Of a stretch of DNA of 12,530 nt, positions 1 through 5,902 are shown piece after piece (the first letter of the stretch is position 1; each line of letters begins with the position of its first letter). The translations under genes and the position numbers were made by a program. The stretch lies in assembly GCA_023621895.1 (NCBI GenBank), contig JAMOAF010000048.1:1-12530 (forward strand), written 5' to 3'. The notes beneath the pieces were generated by a model that worked only from the letters and a program-made list of their open reading frames with translations, was not told the DNA's origin and made no database searches. This stretch comes from Planctomycetota bacterium (GTDB lineage: Bacteria; Planctomycetota; Planctomycetia; Pirellulales; Thermoguttaceae).

Positions 1-249
1 CAGGTCGCACTTCAGTCGCGGCTGCTCGATGCCGGGGTCGAGTTGCGGCGTTGCGTATTGCGGCCCGGCGATGTCTACATGGGTATCCAGCGTCAGCGCT
101 CGGGCGTGAATCTGTCGGGCCTTGGCCAGCAGCGGCCCGTCGTCGGCCGCTTCCCCAGCACGATCGGCGCCGAGCAGGAGCTCGGCCGCCAAGATCCACG
201 CCAACCCGGCAACAAAGCCCCACCAACACGCTTTTTGGATTCGGCACAT
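1..249 (-). CDS. Exported M19-family dipeptidase, N-terminal part (cut by window edge)
   Basis: This partial gene enters from the left edge; the 83 visible residues start at ATG 249-247, with AGGAG (minus strand, 258-262) eight bases upstream. Residues 1-28 are a Sec signal peptide (MCRIQ followed by a hydrophobic, Trp-rich stretch ending LLLGA). After a short linker comes the segment KARQIHARALTLDTHVDI (about residues 43-60). It matches the start of the catalytic barrel in peptidase family M19 (renal/membrane dipeptidase), where the HxD pair (here His57 and Asp59) binds the first zinc of the binuclear site. Family members hydrolyse dipeptides, some with D-amino acids, in the periplasm or at the membrane. 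It is transcribed away from the 747-7369 cluster, which itself contains a second, degenerate M19 homologue. Sure about the gene and fairly sure about the family; the other metal ligands lie outside the window. Confidence 0.8.
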   Translation of the reverse strand, partial: MCRIQKACWWGFVAGLAWILAAELLLGADRAGEAADDGPLLAKARQIHARALTLDTHVDIAGPQYATPQLDPGIEQPRLKCDL

Positions 250-290
250 GGCTTTCGCTCCTGAAACGGGTGTTCCCCTATTTGGGGGCA

Positions 291-319
291 ATCATGAGCA
301 TTCGGCACGACCGGGTCAA
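291..319 (-). promoter_or_regulatory. Candidate sigma70-type promoter for the M19 gene at 1-249
   Basis: On the minus strand, TTGACC (319-314) is followed after 17 bases by CATGAT (296-291). These match the -35 and -10 consensus at 5/6 and 4/6 positions. It lies about 40 bases upstream of the start codon at 249. The spacing is ideal but the -10 is weak, so this is a candidate only. Confidence 0.35.
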
Positions 320-330
320 GTGCCCGCGAG

Positions 331-365
331 CCGGCTGCGGCTGCCCGGCTGCGGCTGCCCGGCTG
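331..365. repeat. 14-bp tandem repeat, 2.5 copies
   Basis: The unit CCGGCTGCGGCTGC occurs at 331-344 and 345-358 without a mismatch, followed by half a unit to 365. It sits in non-coding DNA between the two divergent transcription units. It is probably a slippage product in GC-rich DNA. Confidence 0.8.
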
Positions 366-433
366 GCGGCAAATCGGCGACAGCGGGAATCTTTGTTCTC
401 GGAGCGCATCTAGTGAACGAGCCGGCGCCTGGA

Positions 434-463
434 TTGCCGGCGGACCTTCGCCTGTGCAATAAT
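434..463 (+). promoter_or_regulatory. Candidate promoter for the 747-7369 cluster
   Basis: TTGCCG (434-439), an 18-base spacer and AATAAT (458-463) match sigma70 consensus at 4/6 and 5/6. It is the most AT-rich spot in the region. Use of this promoter would give a leader of roughly 275 bases containing the palindromic element 475-627 and the hairpin at 687-713. Candidate only. Confidence 0.3.
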
Positions 464-474
464 CTGAATGAGCT

Positions 475-627
475 TGCGTGATTCCGGGAGGAATTCATGA
501 GAGCGTGATAGCCGCGTGGGCTTGCCCCGCGGCGCGCCTGCGCTGCGACACAACCCGTACGTAACGAAGCGCGGGGCAAGCCCACGCGGCTATCTGAGTA
601 ACAGCCGCTTTTTCCACGAATCACGCA
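475..627. repeat. REP/MITE-like nested palindromic element
   Basis: Two nested inverted repeats share roughly the same centre. The inner arms, 507-531 and 570-594, are 25 bases long and perfectly complementary, separated by 38 bases. The outer arms, TGCGTGATTC (475-484) and GAATCACGCA (618-627), are 10 bases long and also perfect. Each 25-base arm is itself an imperfect palindrome built around GGGCTTGCCCC, preceded by GATA. A third copy of the arm lies at 11432-11459. An inverted pair of self-palindromic units plus solitary copies elsewhere is the arrangement known for REP/BIME elements spread by RAYT transposases. No transposase is seen here. Confidence 0.7.
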
Positions 628-686
628 GGTCGATTTAGCTCCAGCCGGTGGCGCGGCATCTGGCGGCGCACGTACAGACGCCTGCT

Positions 687-731
687 GCATGGGCCGTGAG
701 GCACGGCCGATGCGGGCCTGTGGCTTTTTTT
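687..731 (+). promoter_or_regulatory. Leader hairpin followed by T7, just upstream of the deacetylase-like gene
   Basis: GCATGGGCCGTG (687-698) and CACGGCCGATGC (702-713) form a 12-bp stem with one mismatch and a 3-base AGG loop. Eleven bases later comes a run of seven T (725-731), directly followed by the Shine-Dalgarno sequence of the first cluster gene. The gap between stem and T-tract is too long for a textbook intrinsic terminator. It could be a weak attenuator or a structure affecting initiation. Confidence 0.4.
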
Positions 732-746
732 GAGGAAGGATCACTG

Positions 747-1928
747 ATGTTTCATCCTAGCGTGACTCGCCGGCAGTTCCTGCGGGCGGTTGGCGCGGCC
801 GCCGGCGCTGCGGCGGTCGGCCGGATTGCCAGCGCGTCGGAAGGCGCCGGGCAGATTCGTATTGAAGAACCGTTCCACGGTGCGGTGCTCAACCGGCACC
901 ATGGGGAAGCGGTCGACGGAGGGCTGCGGGTCCGTGTCCGCGGCGCGGCGCCGGCCGGCCGGCGCGTGCTCGTCAACGGGGCGCCATCGCGGCAAACAGC
1001 AGCGCAGTTTGAGGCCGAGGTCGTGCTGCGGCAACTGGAGACCGACATCGTCGCGACGTTCGCCGAGGAGCCGCAGGCGCGCGATGCGGTCCGCGTGCTC
1101 TGGGACCGCAACTCCCGCCCGCGGTACCGCTTCGCCATTGATGACAACAGCTTCTTCCTGCGGGATATCTGGAGAGAGCGGTACCCCTCGCTGTTCGACT
1201 GCTTCTACCTCGATATGCTGCGAGGCCTGCACAAGAAGTACGGCACGAAGTTCGTTTTGAACATCTACTTCACGACGGCGGACGAGTTCGATTTGACGAA
1301 GTTCCCCGACCGCTACCGGAGCGAGTGGCGCGACAACGCCGGTTGGTTGAAACTGGCGTTTCACGCCCACGCCAACGAGCCGGCCAATCCTTATATCGAC
1401 GCGCCGCCCGAGCAGCTCATCGCCGACTTCGACAAGGTCCGTGAGCAGATTCTCCGCTTTGCCGGCGAGGAGACCTATTCACCGACGACAATCGTGCACT
1501 GGGGCATGGTCCGGCCGTCGGCGTGGAAACCGCTGGCCGAGCGCGGTGTGAAAACCCTCAGCGGCTATTTCGAGAAACGCGGGGAGCAGTGGCTTGTGAA
1601 CTACAAGATGGACGCGGTCCGCAGCGAGTATCTCTCGCGTCACGACGCCTTGAAGGACTTTCCCAGCGGCATTCTGTTCTCGAATATCGACATGGTCTGC
1701 AACACGGTCCCGCTTGACCGGATCGTCCCGCGACTGGAGGAGATCGCGCAGAGTCCGGACCAGGCGGAGATTCTCGACCTGATGACCCACGAGCAGTATT
1801 TCTGGCCGTTCTACTCCGCCTATCTCGCCGACCATCCCCAGCGGATCGAGACGGCCATCCGCTGGGCAACCGATCGCGGCTACGAGCCGGTATTCCTCCA
1901 CGAGGGCTTCCTGGGCCTGCCCGTTTAG
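747..1928 (+). CDS. Tat-exported NodB/polysaccharide-deacetylase-like protein
   Basis: This gene encodes 393 residues. The start at 747 is chosen because AGGAAGGA lies seven bases upstream and because a Tat leader begins there (TRRQFLR at residues 7-13, then an Ala-rich hydrophobic stretch to about residue 30). The frame is open further upstream, but without signals. Residues about 36-120 look like a small beta-sandwich (VLVNGAP ... EAEVVLRQLE). From residue 128 there are hallmarks resembling a carbohydrate-deacetylase barrel: IDDN (131-134), a FHAHAN motif (205-210), HWG (251-253) and THEQYFW (347-353), which could provide the Asp/His metal site. NodB-fold enzymes remove acetyl groups from polysaccharides or act as related hydrolases; activity here is unproven. 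It is the first of five co-oriented exported genes, so a role in extracytoplasmic glycan processing is likely. Sure of gene and export, moderately sure of fold. Confidence 0.72.
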   Translation: MFHPSVTRRQFLRAVGAAAGAAAVGRIASASEGAGQIRIEEPFHGAVLNRHHGEAVDGGLRVRVRGAAPAGRRVLVNGAPSRQTAAQFEAEVVLRQLETDIVATFAEEPQARDAVRVLWDRNSRPRYRFAIDDNSFFLRDIWRERYPSLFDCFYLDMLRGLHKKYGTKFVLNIYFTTADEFDLTKFPDRYRSEWRDNAGWLKLAFHAHANEPANPYIDAPPEQLIADFDKVREQILRFAGEETYSPTTIVHWGMVRPSAWKPLAERGVKTLSGYFEKRGEQWLVNYKMDAVRSEYLSRHDALKDFPSGILFSNIDMVCNTVPLDRIVPRLEEIAQSPDQAEILDLMTHEQYFWPFYSAYLADHPQRIETAIRWATDRGYEPVFLHEGFLGLPV

Positions 1929-1951
1929 ATCGCCCGGATTGCAACTGCGTT

Positions 1952-1970
1952 GGCCGCTCCGACCGCGGCC
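1952..1970 (+). other. Intercistronic hairpin
   Basis: GGCCGC (1952-1957) and GCGGCC (1965-1970) form a perfect 6-bp stem with a 7-base loop in the gap between the first two cluster genes. No T-run follows, so it is not an intrinsic terminator; it could slow mRNA decay or be chance in GC-rich DNA. Confidence 0.3.
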
Positions 1971-2017
1971 CCGTTCCCCTGAAACACAGTCGAACAAGAA
2001 AAAAGAAGGACATGACG

Positions 2018-2935
2018 ATGCTTTTGATCTCCCCTTGCACCCGCCGTCAATTTCTTCGCCGCTCGGCGGCCGCCGCCGCGGCGGGCTTGATGGTTTCGCC
2101 AATGTCCGCCCTGGCTGGCGAGCCTTCGCTCCCCTACTTCGAACGGCGGGGCTGGCTCGTCGGCTGTTGGACCCGTCCCTGGGCGGCCTTCGACTATCGC
2201 GTCGGCATGGACGCGATGGCCGAAGCCGGCTTCAAGCACATCGCGCTTACCGGGGCGAAGACCCGCACCAAGCGGGTCATCGCCGCCGAGACAACGCTGG
2301 AAGAAGCCGCCGAGGTGGGCGAGGAAGCCCAGCGGCGAGGATTGACGATCACGAACGTCTACGGAGGCGGCGTCTCGCTGGAGAAAGGCCCCGAGGGTCT
2401 GCGGAAGCTGATCGACAACTGCCAGGCAGCCCGCGCTCAGTCGGTGCTGCTGTCCGGCATCGGCAACGAGCAGACGTACGAGGCCTGTTGCCGGACGGTT
2501 GCCGAGTGCTGCGACTATGCGGCCGAGAAGCGAATCGCGGTGGTGCTGAAGCCGCACGGCGGCATGACGGGCACCGGACCGCAAATCCGCGATGCCGCGA
2601 AGCGCGTCAATCGCGCCAATTTCACGGTGATGTACGATCCGGGCAACATCTACTTCTACTCCCAAGGTCGGATCGATCCGGTCGAGGATGCCAAGGCGGT
2701 GGCAGGGCTGGTCACGGGCGTGTCGGTCAAGGATTACCTGCCGCCAGACAACGTCGCTCTCACGCCCGGGACCGGCAAGGTGGATTTTCCCGCGCTGTTC
2801 GCGGAGCTCCGCCGCGGCGGACTGGAGGGCGGGCCGCTGATGATCGAGATGGTCAAACCCGGCGATCCCGCCCAGACGCTCGAAGAAGTCAAGAAAGCCA
2901 GGCAATTCGTGGAGCAGTTGGTCGGCGCTGCCTGA
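2018..2935 (+). CDS. Tat-exported sugar isomerase/epimerase-like TIM-barrel protein
   Basis: This gene encodes 305 residues. Two in-frame ATGs exist (2012 and 2018); 2018 is preferred because AGAAGGA (2004-2010) then lies seven bases away rather than one. The N-terminus is a Tat leader (CTRRQFLRRS plus an Ala-rich stretch) ending near SALAGEP. The rest is an AP-endonuclease-2/xylose-isomerase-like TIM barrel. LKPHGG (177-182), MYDPGN (205-210), SVKDYLP (236-242), PGTGKVDF (250-257) and IEM (276-278) occupy the places of the usual metal-binding strand ends. The normal first Glu is replaced by Lys (LKPH), and the His before KD is absent, as in a KPHGG-type subgroup I recognise. An exported enzyme is unlikely to see sugar phosphates. 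Related barrels act as 3-keto-glycoside lyases/hydratases or isomerases, which would fit a glycan-degrading cluster; that role is inference. Confidence 0.82.
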   Translation: MLLISPCTRRQFLRRSAAAAAAGLMVSPMSALAGEPSLPYFERRGWLVGCWTRPWAAFDYRVGMDAMAEAGFKHIALTGAKTRTKRVIAAETTLEEAAEVGEEAQRRGLTITNVYGGGVSLEKGPEGLRKLIDNCQAARAQSVLLSGIGNEQTYEACCRTVAECCDYAAEKRIAVVLKPHGGMTGTGPQIRDAAKRVNRANFTVMYDPGNIYFYSQGRIDPVEDAKAVAGLVTGVSVKDYLPPDNVALTPGTGKVDFPALFAELRRGGLEGGPLMIEMVKPGDPAQTLEEVKKARQFVEQLVGAA

Positions 2936-2987
2936 CCGCGACTCCTCGCAACCACCAGTGAATCACTCCAAACAAGGAACTCCGACC

Positions 2988-4418
2988 ATGCATCGACTCG
3001 CGCTGCTTACGATCTGCATGACGCTATCGACCGTCGCGGTCGCTGGCGCCGCCGACGACACCCTGAAGCCTAAGGACGACGGCTATCGGGGGATTTGGTT
3101 CACGCTCGGGCAATTCACGGACGCGCCTTATGGAAAGGGGGAGTGGAAAGACTTCTGGGACTACGGCGACAAATACTCCGGAGGACTCGGCACCTACACC
3201 GCCAAGCACTTGCCGCTGGCCATCTATGCCCCGGCGGTAAAGAAGACCTTCTTCTGCTACGGCGGGTCCAAGGGAGGACAGCGCTATCTCTACAACATGA
3301 TCTCCTACTACGATCATCAAAAAGATCGCGTGCCCCGGCCCACGATCGTCCACGACAAGGGCGGAGTCGACGATCCGCACGACGATTCATCCCTCACGAT
3401 CGATCCGGAGGGCCGCATCTGGGTTTACGTGGCGGGCCGTGGTCGATCGCGGCCGGGGTTCGTCTACCGGAGCGCAAGGCCTTACGACATCGATCGTTTC
3501 GAGCTGATTTCGTCGGACGAAATCTGCTATCCCCAGCCCTGGTACGTGGAGGGCGAGGGAATCTTCGAGCTGTTCACCAAGTACACGGGCGTGCGGGAGC
3601 TTTATTGGAACTTCCGCAAGCCGGACGGCTCCCGCGGCGAGGACCGGAAGCTGGCCGGGATCGAGGGGCACTATCAAGTGTCGTTCCGGCAAGGCCGGCG
3701 GATCGTCACCGCGTTCAACCGGCATCCGAAAGGCATGCCCGACAACCGCACCGACCTCTACTATCTCGAAACCCGCGACCTGGGCAAGACGTGGCAGACG
3801 GTCGACGGAAAGACGATCGCTCCGCCGCTGGTCAAGCCGGACAACCCGGCCCGCGTCAAGGCCTATTCCGAAGAGCGCCGGCTGGTGTACGTCAAGGACA
3901 TCACGCTCGACGGCGACGGAAACCCCGTGATTCTGGCCGTCACCTCCTCGGACCATCGCCCGGGGCCTCAGGGCGATCCGCGAACCTGGGAGGTATTGCA
4001 CCATAAGGGGGGCGCCTGGCGAATCCACAAGGTAACCAACTCGACCCACAACTACGACACCGGTCCGATCTGGGCCGAAACCGATGGGAGCTGGCGGATC
4101 ATCGGCCCGACCGGGCGCGGCCCGCAGCGCTGGGGCGGCGGCGGGGAGGTGGCGGTCTGGAGGAGCCGCGACGAGGGAGCGACCTGGACGAAGGTCCGCG
4201 ATGTAACCAAGGACAGCCCGCGAAACCACTCGTACGTCCGCAAGGTGATCGGCGCCGAACCGGATTCGCCGTTCGCCGTGCTGTGGGCGGACGGGCACGC
4301 CGACAAGCTCTCCGTCTCGCGGCTGTATTTCACCGATTTCGAAGGAAAGACCGTGCGCCGCCTGCCCTACGACATGAAGGAAGACTTCGCCACCCCCGAA
4401 TTCCTAAAGGCGCCGTGA
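2988..4418 (+). CDS. Exported BNR_4-type beta-propeller protein (sialidase-like fold, lyase or hydrolase)
   Basis: This gene encodes 476 residues starting at ATG 2988, with AAGGAA eight bases upstream; an in-frame GTG at 2958 has no such site. Residues 1-21 form a Sec signal peptide (MHRLALLTICMTLSTVAVAG). The body matches the BNR repeat-containing family (BNR_4 type): DDGYRGIWF near the start, SGGLGTYTAKH (about 64-74), a DDPHDDSS segment (128-135), RPTIVHDK before it, and two clear Asp-boxes, TRDLGKTW (262-269) and SRDEGATW (393-400), typical of beta-propeller blades. Members of this fold include polysaccharide lyases such as ulvan lyases, and many uncharacterised proteins. The conserved His/Tyr-rich segments are compatible with catalysis, but no substrate can be read from sequence. 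It sits 52 bases after the isomerase-like gene and 50 before the M19-like gene, consistent with co-transcription. Confidence 0.8.
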   Translation: MHRLALLTICMTLSTVAVAGAADDTLKPKDDGYRGIWFTLGQFTDAPYGKGEWKDFWDYGDKYSGGLGTYTAKHLPLAIYAPAVKKTFFCYGGSKGGQRYLYNMISYYDHQKDRVPRPTIVHDKGGVDDPHDDSSLTIDPEGRIWVYVAGRGRSRPGFVYRSARPYDIDRFELISSDEICYPQPWYVEGEGIFELFTKYTGVRELYWNFRKPDGSRGEDRKLAGIEGHYQVSFRQGRRIVTAFNRHPKGMPDNRTDLYYLETRDLGKTWQTVDGKTIAPPLVKPDNPARVKAYSEERRLVYVKDITLDGDGNPVILAVTSSDHRPGPQGDPRTWEVLHHKGGAWRIHKVTNSTHNYDTGPIWAETDGSWRIIGPTGRGPQRWGGGGEVAVWRSRDEGATWTKVRDVTKDSPRNHSYVRKVIGAEPDSPFAVLWADGHADKLSVSRLYFTDFEGKTVRRLPYDMKEDFATPEFLKAP

Positions 4419-4468
4419 AGCGCCGCCAGCGGGGCTTCTCGCCAGCCGACCATCACCGGAGAACGACC

Positions 4469-5818
4469 ATGTCTGACCACTCGATCGACCGCCGCCGCTT
4501 CTTGCAGGCCTCCGCCGTGCTGCCACTAACCGGGGCAGCCGTCTTCGCCGCCGAAACCACCGCGCCGGCGCCCGGCGGAAACGCCGCGGAACCAGGTTCC
4601 TGGCGCTCCAACCCTGTCATTCAAGAGGCCCGGCAGGTTGCCCTCGAAATCCTCAAGCCGAGCCAAAAAGACCTCCAGCACGGCCTGGAACTGCACGCCG
4701 AGAGCCTGGTTTTCGAAAGCTACGGTTTCTCGCCGCGGGCGGCGGTCGATGGCGATGCGATCCAGGCAGCGATCAAGGCGGGGGCCTCGGACGTCGAGAT
4801 CCAAGACATGCAGGAACGGATGTCGATGACCCGCGCGGCCACCGATCCGGCCGAGCTGGCCGAGTTCAAGCAGGCCTGGGAGGCCGCCGGCGTGACGTGC
4901 ATCTTTCAGAATGCCGGAGAAGAGGGGCAGGCCGTGATGCGGCTGCTCAAACGGCTCGCACACTTCACGCGCCTGACCGACCTGCTGCCCGACTTCCTGC
5001 CCAAGGCGGCTACGCCCGACGAGATCGTGGCGGCCAAGCGGGCGGGCCGGCACTGCCTCTACTTCAGCGGCAACGGCGCGCCGTTGGCCGAGCAGTGGGT
5101 CTCGATCGAAGACGAGCTCCGCTACATCCGCATCTTCTTCGAGCTGGGCATCCGCATGATGCACCTGACCTACAACCGGCGCAACATGATCGGCGACGGC
5201 TGCGCGGAACCGGCCAACGCCGGGTTGAGCGATTTCGGCCGGGCGGTCGTGGCGGAGATGAACCGGGTGGGCGTGATCGCCGACTGCGCCCACAGCGGAT
5301 GGCAAACGAGCCTGGAGGCCGCCAAAACCTCCCAGAAGCCGATGGTCGCCAGCCACACCACCTGCGCCGCGCTGAACCCGCACATCCGCAGCAAACCGGA
5401 CGAAGTGATCCGGGCGATCTGCGACACGGGCGGCCTGGTGGGCATCTGCTGCGTTCCGAGTTTCCTGGGCGGCAAGGGAGACATCAGCGCGATGCTCGAC
5501 CACATCGACCACGTCGTGAAAAAGTTCGGCGCGGACCATGCGGCAATCGGCACGGACGTGGCTTACACGTCGCGCAACGCGGCGGCCGAGAGCAAAAAAA
5601 TCTCCGGCCGGCCCAAGTCCCGCGCACGGTGGGAGGCATTCTGGCCCCAAGGCGCGCTGGGCCCCGAGTCCCGGGAAGCCGTACTGAGCATGGCTTGGAC
5701 CAACTGGCCGCTGTTCACCGTCGGCATGGTCCAGCGGGGCTACCGCGACGAGGACATTCAGAAAGTCCTCGGCGGGAACGTGCTCCGCGTTACCCGTGCG
5801 GCGCTGGAAGGCGTTTAG
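4469..5818 (+). CDS. Tat-exported M19 (membrane dipeptidase-like) protein with degenerate metal site
   Basis: This gene encodes 449 residues. ATG 4469 follows CCGGAGA at six bases and opens a Tat leader (DRRRFLQASAVLPLTGAAVFA). The M19 barrel is recognisable: ELGIRMMHLTYNRRN (226-239), NAGLSDFGRAVVAEMNRVG (250-268), IADCAHSG (270-277), MVASHT (292-297), IGTDVAY (360-366) and the C-terminal GGNVLRV (435-441). His275, His296, Arg307 and Asp363 match conserved family positions. However, by my alignment the N-terminal HxD zinc pair is replaced by Tyr85 and Phe87 (VFESYGF, 81-87), the bridging Glu segment (IEGG) reads SGNGAP (200-205), and the substrate-binding His of LTHN is Tyr235. A standard binuclear dipeptidase site is therefore unlikely: it may be mono-metal, have a new activity, or be non-catalytic. 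Residues 55-130 form a helical family-specific insertion. Family placement is firm; function is open. Confidence 0.85.
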   Translation: MSDHSIDRRRFLQASAVLPLTGAAVFAAETTAPAPGGNAAEPGSWRSNPVIQEARQVALEILKPSQKDLQHGLELHAESLVFESYGFSPRAAVDGDAIQAAIKAGASDVEIQDMQERMSMTRAATDPAELAEFKQAWEAAGVTCIFQNAGEEGQAVMRLLKRLAHFTRLTDLLPDFLPKAATPDEIVAAKRAGRHCLYFSGNGAPLAEQWVSIEDELRYIRIFFELGIRMMHLTYNRRNMIGDGCAEPANAGLSDFGRAVVAEMNRVGVIADCAHSGWQTSLEAAKTSQKPMVASHTTCAALNPHIRSKPDEVIRAICDTGGLVGICCVPSFLGGKGDISAMLDHIDHVVKKFGADHAAIGTDVAYTSRNAAAESKKISGRPKSRARWEAFWPQGALGPESREAVLSMAWTNWPLFTVGMVQRGYRDEDIQKVLGGNVLRVTRAALEGV

Positions 5819-5902
5819 CCGGAGACGGCGCCCCCAAAGTGTATGAGAATATGGTTTGCCCACTTCACCTACACCCGCAGTCAATTCGAAAGGACCATGA
5901 CC

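Larger units (their letters stand above)
250..746. other. Long divergent intergenic region (about 500 bp)
   Basis: I see no convincing gene here; the open frames crossing it have no ribosome-binding site or recognisable domain. It holds candidate promoters in both directions (291-319 minus, 434-463 plus), a 14-bp tandem repeat (331-365), a nested palindromic element (475-627) and a leader hairpin with a T-tract (687-731). It separates the canonical M19 gene from the exported enzyme cluster and is the likely control region of both. Confidence 0.6.

Noticed and set aside
486..508. Shine-Dalgarno-like GGGAGGA followed by a three-codon frame (ATG AGA GCG TGA)
   Set aside because: It lies inside the palindromic element, the spacer is only four bases and three codons are not evidence of a gene; a start remnant cut by the repeat cannot be shown.
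648..746. Upstream extension of the deacetylase-like gene
   Set aside because: The added residues precede a clear Tat leader, which must be N-terminal, and the good Shine-Dalgarno site serves ATG 747.
1925..2905. 326-codon minus-strand open frame opposite the isomerase-like gene
   Set aside because: Antisense to a gene with a clear Tat leader and family motifs; no start signal.
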